NCBI GenBank assembly: GCA_032433765.1
Contig: JAVIAB010000102.1
Span: forward strand, 7,503,507-7,567,506
Source of the DNA: Megaustenia siamemsis
Taxonomy: Eukaryota; Mollusca; Gastropoda; Stylommatophora; Ariophantidae
Direction: 5' to 3'
Length of the DNA: 64,000 nt
Shown one piece after another: positions 1 to 9,794 of the stretch. Positions within the stretch are counted from its first letter, which is position 1; each line of letters starts with the position of its first letter. Both the position numbers and the translations under genes were made by a program. The notes under the pieces were generated by a model. It was not told the origin of the DNA and made no database searches. It saw nothing but the letters and a program-made list of their open reading frames with translations.

Positions 1-75
1 TAAATAACTTGAGATTGAGGGTTGTGGATAGACATGATCACCTACGCCAGCAGGCCTGGTACTTGATGATGGTAA
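1..75 (+). mobile_element. RTE-A LINE, extreme 3' end
   Basis: The first 75 bases match the C-terminal end seen in better copies at 14.3 kb and 42.8 kb: a stretch decoding to a W-R-D-M-I-T-like end, then a short TGATGATG tail. RTE/BovB-type elements characteristically end in short tandem trinucleotides rather than poly-A. The element is cut by the window start, so its true length is unknown. Confidence 0.7.
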
Positions 76-190
76 GGAATCACACAAGATTCTTTCTAGA
101 TGGACAAAACAATCTACTTGCCTGTTTCTGTATGTAGCTTATGATTGGCTCACTGCCTACTCTTTCTCTTATAACATTTCTAATTGTCTT

Positions 191-254
191 TTCTGGTCAC
201 TCCAAGCGCTTTTCTGGTCACTCCAAGCGCTTTTCTGGTCACTCCAAGCGCTTT
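191..254. repeat. 21-bp tandem repeat, 3 copies
   Basis: Three consecutive near-perfect copies of a 21-base unit containing CTGGTCACTCCAAGCGC. It is not part of any element recognised here. Confidence 0.9.
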
Positions 255-289
255 TCCCAGATATCTCATCTCTGTGGTGACAAGCTTTC

Positions 290-360
290 TTTTGTGCTTA
301 GACGTAAGTGACCGTGCTTGGCATTGGTAGCACACCGTGGGAATGAATATACTCTATATA
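290..360 (-). mobile_element. LINE-E fragment (weak)
   Basis: The block GCATTGGTAGCACACCGTGG resembles a block in the minus-strand LINE-E copy near 7130. On the minus strand it corresponds to the region just before the T-L-D-x-R-T-I motif of that family. The fragment is short and diverged. Confidence 0.4.
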
Positions 361-400
361 AGATGTATCTTGGTGGTAATAGGTATTGCTTTGTGTTGAA

Positions 401-632
401 GTATACGGGATAAAAAAAAGTAAAGTACCCCCGTCACGCCAAGTGGCGTATAGGGAATATGGTGTTAGTGACCATAAATTTTACAGACCTTCGGCACATG
501 ATTTTTGGGGTAATGTGGTCGGTATTACGCCCGTGCCGCTTTACTTTCCCAGAAAAATCCGGTACCTATTTAAGGCTGGGTGAACCTGGAAGCCGTCGGT
601 TGGGATTGAACCCTACCCAAGTATAGGGGATA
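401..632 (-). mobile_element. SINE-A copy, 5'-truncated, with target-site duplication
   Basis: Minus-strand copy of the commonest SINE of the window. The body, the CGCCAAGTGGCG palindrome near the 3' end and part of the B box are present, but the A-box end is missing. It is bounded by a 12-bp direct repeat (401-412 and 621-632, one mismatch), which suggests the truncation happened during insertion. The element proper is about 413-620. Confidence 0.85.
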
Positions 633-643
633 GCTGACCCAAT

Positions 644-952
644 ATTTGGTTTGTCTGGGGGGCTGGTTGTTTCGAGGCAAGACACCAGTCTCAAGACAGA
701 GTGGTTGTGGGTTCAAAACTTTTATTTATGATTTCTTTCTGCGGCAACCACTCCTGGTCTCAGTAGCGAGGCCTGGCTTGAAACATCAAATACTCATTGA
801 CGGAAAAAAATATGAGTACCTCCGAAGACGGAGTTATCTGCATGTGCAGTGAGTGACTCCTGTGCACACGGCTGCCAGGGAAAAAATGGATTAACACGCA
901 AAATTCAGTTCCTAGTCTCCTAGGATGTCGCTAGAGGTGAACGCCCAAAAAA
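644..952 (+). mobile_element. SINE-B copy (tRNA-derived, about 310 bp)
   Basis: The sequence matches, over its whole length, the reverse complement of 57445-57755. The head carries a tRNA-like B box (GTGGGTTCAAAAC). The middle contains TCCGAAGACGGAGTTATCTG and the tail ends in an A-rich run. Two independent copies in opposite orientation define the family. The first 60 bases are more diverged than the rest. Confidence 0.8.
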
Positions 953-959
953 AAAATTT

Positions 960-1445
960 ATTTGTCTTGTTGCATCGGATGTCTTTTTCTTTATTGATTT
1001 TACCATCTTCAATTTTTCTACCAACTCTGTGCTATCAGTGCCAGAATTGGACGCTGGACTCTAGAACAATAAGAAAGATAACGACCACAGAAATGAAATG
1101 TGTCAGAAGAATGACAGGAAACAGCTTAAGGGACAGAGTAAGAAACACTGACCTGAGGAAGAAACTCGAAATTGAACCAGCCATCGAATACATAAAGAAA
1201 CAACAGATAAATTGGTTCGGCCACATAACAAGACAAAAAGAACTAACAATGACTCAAAGAGCCTTAGATAAACGCTACGAAAACGCCAGATTAAGAGGAA
1301 GACCGAGAAAAGATGGATAAAGGGAATACTAGAGTCACTAGGAGGAATAACATCAGAAGAGGCCAACAGAAGAGCAAAGAATCGCAGATTGTTTCTCCCC
1401 TCGACGCCAACGGCAGCAGAGGAAGGATAGAAGAAGAGAGAATGT
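960..1445 (+). mobile_element. LINE-E 3' end (reverse-transcriptase C-terminal region)
   Basis: A decayed C-terminal region of a non-LTR retrotransposon. The translation shows W-T-L-D-S-R-T-I, then T-E-M-K-C-V-R-R-M, then an I-N-W-F-G-H-I-T-R-Q motif and R-L-R-G-R-P-R-K. This W-x-G-H-x-x-R followed by R-G-R-P order is typical of the post-RT region of RTE/jockey-like LINEs. The frame breaks just after R-G-R-P and continues in another frame to about 1430. A GAAG-rich tail follows. RT and endonuclease are absent, so this is a 5'-truncated dead copy. Confidence 0.8.
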
Positions 1446-1529
1446 TGTTCCCAGATATTTCAAGTTTGTTACCCTTTTTATAACTTGGTGTTCTGTAGCT
1501 AATAACACATTTTTTTTATAAAGTAGAAA

Positions 1530-1640
1530 GAAATGTTATGGCAACAGCTGTAGGTGAGTAACAAAACAAAAGTCGACATTTCGGCCAAGTAGGCCTTCAA
1601 CTGGAGCAACAAACAACACAAAAATATATATAAGAATATA
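1530..1640. mobile_element. Short repeat with GGCCGAAA motif (Penelope/hammerhead-like end?)
   Basis: Read on the minus strand this has GAAGGCC...GGCCGAAA followed by GTCGAC, the same layout as the better copies at 13.4 kb and 41.5 kb. Such GGCC-hairpin/GAAA motifs resemble hammerhead-ribozyme cores known from Penelope-like retroelements. No reverse transcriptase of that class is visible, so the assignment is tentative. Confidence 0.35.
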
Positions 1641-2057
1641 TACACACAAATCTAACTACATGGGCGATATGTTAGATATTCAAGAAAGAAAAAAAAGGAA
1701 AAAACAAAAATGTCACTTCCCTGCGGTCCAAAGCTTGGTCAGCCACTGGCTGTACTAAAATAGGTGGGTGGGATGACCAACTATATATCTCGCTGACCAG
1801 GCAGTCAGGTGAAATTTAAAAAGGAAGGGTTCTAAAAATATGGAGAGGTGGGTACAAGATACGTGTTCTGTGGCTATGTCATCTTTTTGAATTGGCAATT
1901 CATTAATGCTTATCTTTTAATCATTCTATTATTTTCTCTCTTCTGTTGAAATAATGCTGGCTACGTTAACATGATCGGTTGGCTTACCACGGCAACAGCC
2001 GGGGTTCGTAATCCTGGCGAGGACACCTGGGTTTTACTAATTCCCTAAAAATTAGTA
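1641..2057. other. No gene recognised
   Basis: AT-rich sequence without a coherent open frame. Around 1975-2030 there is a weak tRNA-like B-box (GGGGTTCGTAATCC), possibly the rest of another SINE, not supportable further. Confidence 0.5.
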
Positions 2058-2318
2058 GGAGCCGCGATAGCTCAGTGGTTAGTGAACTGGACTACTACGG
2101 ACAAGGGGTAGGGTTCGATCCCAACCGACGGCTCCGGGTTCACCCAGCCTTAAATGGGTACCGGATTTTTTCTGGGAAAGTAAAAGCAGCACGGGCGTAA
2201 TACCGACCACATTACCCCAAAAATCATGTGCTGAAGGTCTGTAAAATATAGGGTCACTAACACCATATTTCCCTATACGCCACTTGGCGTGACGGGGGGT
2301 ACTTTACTTTTACTTTTT
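2058..2318 (+). mobile_element. SINE-A copy, full length
   Basis: The copy starts with GGAGCCGCGATAGCTCAGTG, which contains a pol III A box. A B box (GGTTCGATCCC) follows about 55 bases later. The body ends with a CGCCACTTGGCGTGACG hairpin and a short T/AC-rich tail. The tRNA-like head makes this a tRNA-derived SINE. A second copy follows within 15 bases in the same orientation. Confidence 0.92.
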
Positions 2319-2331
2319 ACGTTAGCATGAT

Positions 2332-2583
2332 GGGAGATGATAGCTCAGCGATTAGTGAACTGGACTACAGAGGACAAGGGGTCGGGTTCGATCCTGACCG
2401 ATGGCTTCCGGGTACCCCAGCCTTAAATGGGTACTGGATTTTTTCTGGGAAAGTAAAACGGCACATGTGTAATACCGACCACATTACCCCAAAACTCATG
2501 TTCTGAAGGTCTGTAAAAATTATGGTCACTAACACCATATTCCCTATACGCCACGTGGCGTGACGGGGGCTTTTACTTTTTTT
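2332..2583 (+). mobile_element. SINE-A copy, more diverged
   Basis: Second SINE-A in tandem with the previous one. The A box (GATAGCTCAGCGATTAG) and B box (GGTTCGATCC) are both present with several substitutions, and the 3' hairpin reads CGCCACGTGGCG. It abuts an RTE-A fragment. Confidence 0.9.
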
Positions 2584-2840
2584 AAAAGAATGGCTTTGTA
2601 GAAAGTCAACAACAGAAATGATAAATAAATTTTGATGGCGAAAGTTCGCCAATTCGAAAATTGAGGGACGAAGAGATAGAGGGAAGCAAAGAGAAAAAAT
2701 ACCAGACAGCTTAAGAGAATGGCTTGGCAGAAGGTCAACAACAGAAATGTTATTTATAACTGTCAAGATTGATGTCGAAAGTTGTGGAGAGACATGATCA
2801 CCTACAGCAGCAGACACAGTACTTGATAACGATAATCTTA
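2584..2840 (+). mobile_element. RTE-A LINE 3' end, rearranged
   Basis: Contains the family signature G-R-R-S-T-T-E-M twice, because a short piece of the C-terminus (about 2584-2630) precedes a second one (about 2655-2830). The distal part matches the opposite-strand copy at 2933-3105 almost base for base, including a shared unusual ATGTTATTTATAACTGT segment. Confidence 0.75.
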
Positions 2841-2923
2841 TATGTTATGTGGTTTTAATTTTTGACACTGTGTACAAAACTTAATTCTTCTAGCTAAGTA
2901 AATGCTATGTATGAATTATATTG

Positions 2924-3413
2924 TCATCATCATCAAGTACTGGGCCTGCGGTCGTAGGTGATCATGTCTCTCCACAACTTTCGACATCAATCTTAACAGT
3001 TATAAATAACATTTCTGTTGTTGACCTTCTGCCAAGCCATTCTCTTAAGCTGTCTGGTATTTTTTCTCTTTGCTTCCCTCTATCTCTTCGTCCCTCAATT
3101 TTCCCAGTTGTTACAATATATTCCAGTTGTTCTCTTTTCATTACATGGCCAAAAAATGATGATTGTTTCTTCCTAATATTGGAAATTAGCTCTCATTTTG
3201 CTTTGGCCTCTTTCAGAACATTTTCATTATTCTTCTTAGCTGTCCATGGTATTCTCAACATTCTTCTGTAAAACCACATTTCTACATCCTCCAGTGATTT
3301 TCTTGTCTGTTGTCCTATTGTCCATGATTCACATCCATATGTTAAGACTGGCTCTACATAACATTTAAGAACTCTTTTTCTTGTTTCTATTGTCAAAAAT
3401 GGATTGCATAGTA
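2924..3413 (-). mobile_element. RTE-A LINE 3' end, minus strand
   Basis: On the minus strand, from 3413 down, it decodes to T-I-E-T-R-K-R-V-L-K-C-Y, then L-T-Y-G-C-E-S-W, then W-F-Y-R-R-M-L-R-I-P-W-T. This is the post-RT domain of RTE/BovB-class LINEs. The frame breaks after the K-E-A-K-A-K segment and the terminal S-T-T-E part lies in another frame. The 3' end is marked by ATCATCATCAA on the plus strand, equivalent to a TGATGATG tail. Confidence 0.85.
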
Positions 3414-3660
3414 TACAATTATATTGTACATACTTGTAATTAAAAGATTAAAGATTAGCATATATGAGAGTTTCAGTTGATGCATTATTGGCATTTAAAG
3501 CACAGATTCCTCTAATCACTGTGAATGTGTACTAGAAGGAAGTAAGTATATTTTATCTTCCTGGAAAAATAGAAATGACCAAATCGACTAAAGTATCAGT
3601 GACAAACAGCTGTGCATGCATTTATGTTTCTTTGTCTACTATTGATCATATATTAGTTTT
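3414..3660. other. No gene recognised
   Basis: AT-rich, no coherent frame or repeat recognised. Confidence 0.5.
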
Positions 3661-3669
3661 GCTGTAAAG

Positions 3670-3800
3670 TGAGAACAGATCCAGCAACAGAACACATCCT
3701 TGTCTGGCTGCTTGTTTTATATATTGGAACTGTCCTGTGTGGTTGTCAATTCTTATGGCTACTGTTTGTTGCCAGTACTTTATAATAGATAAGAAATGAA
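3670..3800 (-). mobile_element. LINE reverse-transcriptase fragment
   Basis: Resembles 20395-20525 on the same strand, the region encoding the R-Q-G-C motif of RT. It includes the stretch ACACATCCTTGTCTGGCTGC and TTGCCAGTACTTTATAAT. The fragment is diverged, short and broken. Confidence 0.5.
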
Positions 3801-3868
3801 TCGAAGTAAGTGTTCATAACATAAACAATCTGCGATATGTGAATCGCCAATCAACCACTAATATCTTC

Positions 3869-4240
3869 AGTAATCAAGAAATGCCATATGTTGGACATGT
3901 GATGAGGAGAGATAGTAACCTAATAGAAAAGCAAGCCCTCATGTGGGAAGCAACAGGTAAGAGGAAAAGAGGCCGACCCAGGGAGACACTGAGAAGAACA
4001 TTGATTAGAGAAGCAAAAGTGGCAGGAATTGGCTCCCTCAATGAGATAGAGCTGCTTGCACAGAACAGAGACAAATGGCGAGATTTGATAAAATATCTTT
4101 AAAAGAATTGAAAACTGTTAGATTGAAAAAAATTAGATAAGAGAAAGCGCATCTGGATCTATGCTCTATGGGCCGGCTACAGCTCAAAAGGTCAATTGAT
4201 CTGTGTATGACACAGACACAGTCAATTCTCCTTCTTAATT
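3869..4240 (+). mobile_element. LINE-D 3' end
   Basis: A clean 3' terminal frame ends with a stop at about 4100. It decodes to E-M-P-Y-V-G-H-V-M-R-R-D, then L-M-W-E-A-T-G-K-R-K-R-G-R-P-R-E-T, and ends W-R-D-L-I-K-Y-L. Roughly 140 bases of 3' UTR follow, shared with the copy at 40857-41125. The Y-V-G-H-V-M-R-R-D motif is the sequence amplified into the tandem array at 25.3-26.4 kb. Confidence 0.85.
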
Positions 4241-4407
4241 TGTCCTCCCTTCCCACTTCTATACCCCATTCAGCACTCTCTTCTCCATATAGCCAATCCC
4301 ACCATCACTTTAAAATCTTGGTGGTAAGAAGTTAGTGCTCATATCTGGTGACCAGATGGTCCTAGTTCAGTGTTCCGATGTTGACAGTTTCTCCCCCGCC
4401 CTCGTGT

Positions 4408-4696
4408 AAATTGGTACATACAAAAAGAAAAAGTAAAGAGCCCCCGTCACGCCAAGTGGCGTATAGGGAATATGGTGTTAGTGACCATAAATTTTACAGA
4501 CCTTCAGCACATGATTTTTGGGGAAATGTGGTCGGTATTATGCCCGTGCCGGTTTACTTTCCCAGAAAAAAAATCCGGTACCCATTTAAGCCTGGGTTAA
4601 CCCGGAAGCCGTCAGTTGGGATCGAACCCTACCTCTTGTCCTTTGTAGTCCAGTTCACTAACCACTGAGCTATCGCGGCTCCCAAATTGGTACATA
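4408..4696 (-). mobile_element. SINE-A copy, full length, with perfect target-site duplication
   Basis: Minus-strand SINE-A occupying about 4421-4683. The A box (reverse complement of CACTGAGCTATCGCGGCTCC) lies at the right end and the hairpin CGCCAAGTGGCG at the left. It is flanked by a perfect 13-bp target-site duplication, AAATTGGTACATA, at 4408-4420 and 4684-4696, so it inserted by LINE-driven retroposition and is young. Confidence 0.95.
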
Positions 4697-4944
4697 GTCC
4701 ATTCCAAAACTCGTCCTCAAACGTCATCAAATATCTTGGGAACCCCTGGATGAATTGCCATGAATTTGTCCTTGTAGTCTTAAATTTCCCATGTCGGTAT
4801 GACTTCATAACGTAAAATAATTAAAGTAATACGGTTTCCTTAAAGCTATAATTTTATTTGATCTTTGTCTGTTTAGTAACTATTGTGTGCTAAAAAACAG
4901 ATTGTTACAGTAACTGATCAATTTGTGGACTTTTGATACGCCAT

Positions 4945-5290
4945 AAGGTAAGGGTAAGGTAAAGTACGAGACTTGAACCGGCGTCTTAGCACGCGAGTTT
5001 ACACCCATATGTGCTCGACCGCCTATCCAGAAATGTTCGGAGATTTCTGGATAGTGTCGCCTCAAGCATCGAAACTCAGATGCGAGGCGACATTCCTCAC
5101 CTTCCCAGGGTAATACCCTGGTACCCATTTCTGCCAACGGCTGGGTCGACCGTGGGGGTATTTTTTTTTTCCAACCACGAGTACAATTCACACTGCTCCC
5201 AGCGGGAATCGAACACGGGTTGTCCGAACGTCGGTAGTCCAGTAGGCTGGTTTCCCAACTCGGCTACCCCAACTCGGGGCCTCCCCCAAT
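4945..5290 (-). mobile_element. SINE-C, possibly dimeric (two tRNA-like heads)
   Basis: On the minus strand the right-hand head reads GGGGTAGCCGAGTTGGGAAA (A-box-like), followed by GTGTTCGATTCCC (B box). A second tRNA-like block lies downstream, with GGCGGTCGAGCAC and the B box GCCGGTTCAAGTCTC near 4970. Between them sits a palindrome at 5031-5054 (CCAGAAAT...ATTTCTGG). Either one dimeric SINE or two adjacent ones. No second copy is available in the window to decide. Confidence 0.65.
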
Positions 5291-5303
5291 ACGATGATAC
5301 ACC

Positions 5304-5587
5304 ATAGTAATGGACAAGCCACGATAGCTCAGTGGTTAGTGAACTAGACTACAAATGACAAGGGGTAGGGTTCGATCCCAACCGACGGCTTCCGGGTTCA
5401 CCCAGCCTTAAATGGGTACCGGATTTTTTTTCTGGGAAAGTAAAGCGACACGGGCTGTAATACCGATCACATTACCCCAAAAAATCATGTGCTGAAGGTC
5501 TGTAAAATTTATGGACACTAACACCATATTCCATATACGCCACTTGGCGTGACGAAGGCTCTTTACCCTTTTTTATAGTAATGGACA
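5304..5587 (+). mobile_element. SINE-A copy with target-site duplication
   Basis: Full-length plus-strand SINE-A at 5317-5574 (A box GATAGCTCAGTGGTTAG, B box GGTTCGATCCC). It is bounded by a perfect 13-bp repeat, ATAGTAATGGACA, at 5304-5316 and 5575-5587. The right flank is a decayed LINE-D 3' end. Confidence 0.95.
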
Positions 5588-5589
5588 CT

Positions 5590-5760
5590 AAGTGTATGTC
5601 AGACATGTGCTGAGGAGAGACAGCAAGAGAATTCCAAAACAATTCCTACTATTGGAAACACCAAGATGCAAATAAAGAGAAAGACATAGTCTTGAAAGGA
5701 ACACTTATAAGAGAAGCAAAGTTAGCAGGCACAGGCTCATTGGGAGAAGACAAATAATAA
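5590..5760 (+). mobile_element. LINE-D 3' end, decayed
   Basis: Allowing frameshifts it reads Y-V-R-H-V-L-R-R-D-S, then L-L-E-T-P-R-C, then L-I-R-E-A-K-L-A-G-T-G-S-L, parallel to the copy at 3.9 kb. Several indels break the frame. Confidence 0.6.
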
Positions 5761-6060
5761 TAAATGAATATTTTTATGGAGGAAAATTTCCGAGGCGATA
5801 AATCAACGAATCATTTCAAGGGAAGATGTATGTTTACAGCACTGTGAAAAAAAAATCACATTCAATCAACATCAGAAGAAGAAAAAACAAAGAACAATAG
5901 ATACCATTTGAGCTGTTTCGTCCTACAACTGTTTGTCTGCAACGCAAGTATTCAGCCCTACCCTATCCGGGAGATACTTGTCTTAATAGGAAAAATACAG
6001 GTATACAATTTAGTCCCGAGTTGTGTTCGTTACCCTATGCTATAGTCATGAGTACACCTG
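5761..6060. other. No gene recognised
   Basis: About 300 bases of AT-rich sequence without a coherent frame, repeat or RNA-like structure. Confidence 0.5.
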
Positions 6061-6066
6061 CTTGAA

Positions 6067-6308
6067 GGAGCCGCGATAGCTCAGTGGTTAGTGAACTGGA
6101 CTACAAAGGACAAGAGGTAGGGTTCAATCCCAACCGACGGTTTCTGGGTTCACCCAGCCTTAAATGAGTACCGGATTTTTTTCTGGGAAAGTAAAGCGGC
6201 ACGGGCGTAATACCGACCACAAAAATTATGTGCTGAAGGTCTGTAAAAAAATATGGTCACTAACACCATATTCCTTATACGTCACTTGGCGTGACGGGGC
6301 TCTTCACT
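6067..6308 (+). mobile_element. SINE-A copy with internal deletion
   Basis: Both pol III boxes are present. The body lacks about nine bases (the ATTACCCCA segment after ACCGACCAC) compared with the other copies. The flanks share only a weak GTACACC/CTCACACC similarity, so the target-site duplication is not clear. Confidence 0.9.
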
Positions 6309-6360
6309 TTACTCACACCAGTGTGAAAGACATCGCCAATGATAGTTATCATTTTAGATA

Positions 6361-6450
6361 GTCTAGTTGGCCGTGTGCCCTAGCGTTTGGTTTCTCGTGG
6401 CAAGGCGCTGTGCCAAGGAGTACGGGTTCGATCCTGCTTCAGACCATTTT
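6361..6450 (+). mobile_element. tRNA-like head of another SINE (or tRNA pseudogene)
   Basis: About 87 bases with a TAGTTGGCC A-box-like start, a B box (GGGTTCGATCC), GTCT/AGAC terminal pairing and a T9 run right after, which would stop pol III. The cloverleaf is poor: acceptor pairing fails after four bases and the anticodon arm is irregular. A SINE head is therefore more likely than a working tRNA gene. Confidence 0.45.
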
Positions 6451-6506
6451 TTTTTCTTCTTTTTTTAATTATTTATGATTTTTTTTTCCCCCGAGTTGCT
6501 GTAAAA

Positions 6507-6530
6507 CCCCCCCCCCCCCCCCCCCCCCCC
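6507..6530. repeat. Poly-C run
   Basis: About 23 consecutive C residues. The exact length is likely unreliable in sequencing. Confidence 0.95.
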
Positions 6531-6734
6531 GAGATGACTCACAGACTCGTTAGATAGGACCAAACATCCAGCCCACACTAAAGATGGTTGGCGATAAACA
6601 CTACACCCCCTAGTTGACGTCACGCGATCTACGCTGGAAGATTCAAGATTGCAACAGACATTAAGTTCGCAACACTTTGTTCAACTTACGAACTAATTTG
6701 CGCGCAAATTAAGGTTTTTTTTTTTAAATAAATA

Positions 6735-7345
6735 CTACTTCTTCTTTCCTTCCTCACTTGCCTATCAGCGTCGAGGGGAGATATAATTTGCGGTCTTTGC
6801 TCTTCTGTTCGCATCTGCTGCTTTTATGTTTCCTAGTGCTTCTAGTATACCGTCGATCCATCTTTTTCGTGGTCGACCTTTGGGTCTGGTATTCTCGCAA
6901 CGTTTATTGAGGGCTCGTTGTGTTTTGATCTTTCTGCCGTGTCACGTGGCCAAACCATTTTATCTGTTGTTTCTTTATATATTCTATGGCGGGGGTTATT
7001 CCTAGCTTTTTTTCTTAGTTCTTCATTTCTGATGTTATCTCTCAGACTTTCCTGTCATTCGTCTGACACATTTCATCTCAGTAGAGTTTATTTTTCTTAT
7101 TGTTCTTGCATCAAGGGTCCAGGTCTAGCATTGGTAGCACAACGTTGGGATGAAGATTGTATTGTATAGTGCCCGTTTTGCCTCCAGAGTTATTTCCTTG
7201 TTGGACAATAGTGGTGATAACTGTAATGATCTGACAAGCTTTGATGTATCTTGAGTCTATCTCTGCAGTTTGTCAATTATCGTTTGTCACTAAACTTCCT
7301 AGGTATTTGAATTCCTCTACTTGTTTACTTACGACTGACTTAGCA
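6735..7345 (-). mobile_element. LINE-E 3' end, minus strand
   Basis: Reverse complement of the family seen at 960-1445. On the minus strand the 3' coding end includes R-G-R-P (AAAGGTCGACCACGAAAAAG) and W-F-G-H (ATGGTTTGGCCACGTGACAC). Many frameshifts. The segment 6799-6865 is the unexpanded, single-copy version of the 68-bp unit amplified at 49.2-50.3 kb. The 3' end abuts TTCTTCTTTCCTTCC, the same pyrimidine-rich edge as the other LINE-E copies. Confidence 0.8.
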
Positions 7346-7543
7346 GGTCTGTAAAGGGATAAATGTTTTTTTTGCCCCGAGAAATAACAGAAGATGATAG
7401 ATTTTGTAAATGCGGCATATAATAATGCCGAGTTGAAACTGTTAGCATTCTTTTATTTTTATGTCACTAGAAAAAATATGTTTATATTTTTATATGTACC
7501 GGATATAAGACAAAATAACAGCCATCTGTTTGTTTTCAATGCA

Positions 7544-7547
<4 letters not shown>

Positions 7548-7640
<93 letters not shown>
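7548..7640. repeat. (TA)n microsatellite
   Basis: About 90 bases of alternating TA with two minor interruptions. Confidence 0.97.
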
Positions 7641-7641
<1 letters not shown>

Positions 7642-7664
7642 CGCCATAATAATAAATAAATAGA

Positions 7665-8150
7665 CAGTATCATCATCATCAAGTGCCATCTCCACAACGA
7701 AGGTTGGCTACCAGGGAGCGCCATTCTGCTCTGTCTCTTGCTTTGATGGTGCAGGTTGTCATAGGCTGACTTGTCTTTTTTTATGTTTTCGTCCATGTTA
7801 GTCTTGGTCTGCCTCTGCCTCTTTACCTTGTATTTTCCCTCCAGGATTACTTTTAGTAGGCCGTTCTGTCTTTTAACATGGCCTAAAAATCGCATTTGTT
7901 TTATTTGAATTGTGATTAGTAGTCCTCTTTTCATTTTTAGTTGTTTTAAGACTTCATCGTTTGTTTTCTTTTCCTTCCATCCAGTTCTACCTATTCTTCT
8001 ATATATCCACATTTCAAAGGCTTTAATTCTCTGTTCTATTTTCTTGTCTAATATCCATGTTTCTGCACCATATAGGAATGTTGAGAAGATATAACATTTT
8101 GCTATTCTTAGTTTTAGCCCTGGTGGTGTTTTTGTTTTGATGTTAGTATA
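7665..8150 (-). mobile_element. RTE-B LINE 3' end
   Basis: On the minus strand the post-RT domain decodes to M-W-I-Y-R-R-I-G-R, K-T-N-D-E-V-L-K and M-R-F-L-G-H-V-K-R-Q, and ends at a CATCATCATC edge (TGATGATG tail on the element's own strand). The layout is that of RTE/BovB-class C-termini. The frame is open for about 110 codons, then runs into the TA microsatellite. RT is missing. Confidence 0.85.
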
Positions 8151-8195
8151 TTAGACAATATCAACAAATGAAAAAAAAACTGTTATTAAGTTGTA

Positions 8196-8275
8196 ACATT
8201 TTGAAAAGGGACATGAGTTTTGGAATGGACTATAGACATTTTGAAAAGGGACATGGGTTTTGAAATGGACTATAG
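8196..8275. repeat. 40-bp direct repeat, 2 copies
   Basis: Two consecutive copies of a 40-base unit beginning ACATTTTGAAAAGGGACATG, differing at two positions. Confidence 0.9.
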
Positions 8276-8419
8276 ACATTTCCATTTGAGCATAGAAGTA
8301 CGCCTTTATGTGACCATATCACAGACAAATGAGCTGTTGGACATAGAAGATCTGTATTCCACGGGTCTGACGTTTAAGAATGGTCGTTCGATATGGATAG
8401 ACAAGATTATATTAGAGTA

Positions 8420-8940
8420 GATTAGACAGACAGATAGTTTGACAGATGCATAACTAGACATATAGATAGAAAGATATATCACTAGACAAATAGATAAATA
8501 GACAGATATATATATACATAAATATAGATAAGTAGACAGATAGATAGAAAGATAGATAAGTAGACATATATAGAAAGATAGACAGACAGACAAACAGACA
8601 GATAGCAATATAGATAACTAGACAGATAGATAGATGAGTAGACAGAGATACAAATAGAAGGTTAGATTAGTTGACAGACAGATAGGTAAGTAGAAAAGCA
8701 GATACATGTACATAGACAGATAAGTATACAAGCAAGCAGAAGGATGGATTACTGTATAGATAGACAAGAAAACAAAATAATTGGCAGTTAAACTATAGAT
8801 ATACAGGTCTATATTAAGATGTGAATAAAGATAAATAGATGACAGATAGGCCACTATTCAGACAGATTAGTTCATAGACAGGCATACTTGTGGATATATT
8901 ACACAGATATATAAATAGACAGTTAGAAGATAGATCCAAA
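8420..8940. repeat. Degenerate (GATA/GACA)n microsatellite
   Basis: Mixed AGATAGAT / AGACAGAC tetranucleotides with many interruptions, about 500 bases. Open frames on the minus strand (S-I-Y-L-S type) are repeat artefacts. Confidence 0.9.
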
Positions 8941-9174
8941 CTGCAACTATTTCACAGCACGGTCCATTACTTCCTGGGGAAATTCCATTCACACACTCAC
9001 ATAGACACGTAGTGACCTGTGTTTGTAGTGTTACTTCTACATATGAGACGAGCACAGTGTGTGTACGTGTAATGTATAGCGTGATCGTGTGACTGTGACC
9101 TGCAGTTTTGTTTTGTTAAGTTCATCGGCCGTCTTTGCTTTGTTGATGCGCTCTTAACTTAGAGGCGTGCCTCC

Positions 9175-9745
9175 TGATGTTGCTCTCCCATTTATATCGC
9201 TGTTTTGGTCTCGTCTGGCTGTTACACAAATATATTGCTATCAAAGTATCTAGCTATCAAAGTATCTAGCTATCAAAATATCTAGCCATCAAAGTATCTA
9301 GCCATCAAAGTATCTAGCTATCAAAATATCTAGCAGTCAAAGTATCTAGCTATCAAAGTATCTAGCTATCAAAGTATATAGCTGTCAAAATATCTAGCAG
9401 TCAAAGTATCTAGCCATAAAAATATCTTGCTGTCAAAGTATCTAGCTGTCAAAGTATCTAGCTGTCAAAATATCTAGCAATCAAAATATCTAGCTATCAA
9501 AGTATCTAATTGTCAAAATATCTACTTGTCAAAGTATCTAGCTATCAAATTATCTAGCTGTCAACGTATCTAGCTATCAAAGTATCTAATTGTCAAAATA
9601 TCTACTTGTCAAAGTATCTAGCTATCAAATTATCTAGCTGTCAACGTATCTAGCTATCAAAGTATCTATCTAAATACCACAATCTAGCGGATCATATCTC
9701 GATGTTGCTATCCCATTTATATCACTATCGCGATCTTATTGTGTT
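9175..9745. repeat. 16-bp minisatellite bracketed by a direct repeat
   Basis: About 27 units of a 16-base motif (TATCAAAGTATCTAGC) at about 9237-9670. Inside, an 80-base block is duplicated (ATCTAATTGTCAAAATATCT recurs). Both flanks carry related blocks of about 45 bases, GATGTTGCTCTCCCATTTAT at 9177 and GATGTTGCTATCCCATTTAT at 9701. Confidence 0.9.
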
Positions 9746-9794
9746 GTTTCTCAATAACTGATCATGTCTAGATTTTCTTGTTTATTTTAACTCG

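Noticed and set aside
2058..2130. tRNA gene at the start of SINE-A
   Set aside because: A and B boxes are present, but the same head recurs with an identical non-tRNA body at many sites, so it is a SINE promoter.
6361..6450. Functional tRNA gene
   Set aside because: Acceptor pairing stops after four bases and the anticodon arm is irregular. More like a SINE head.
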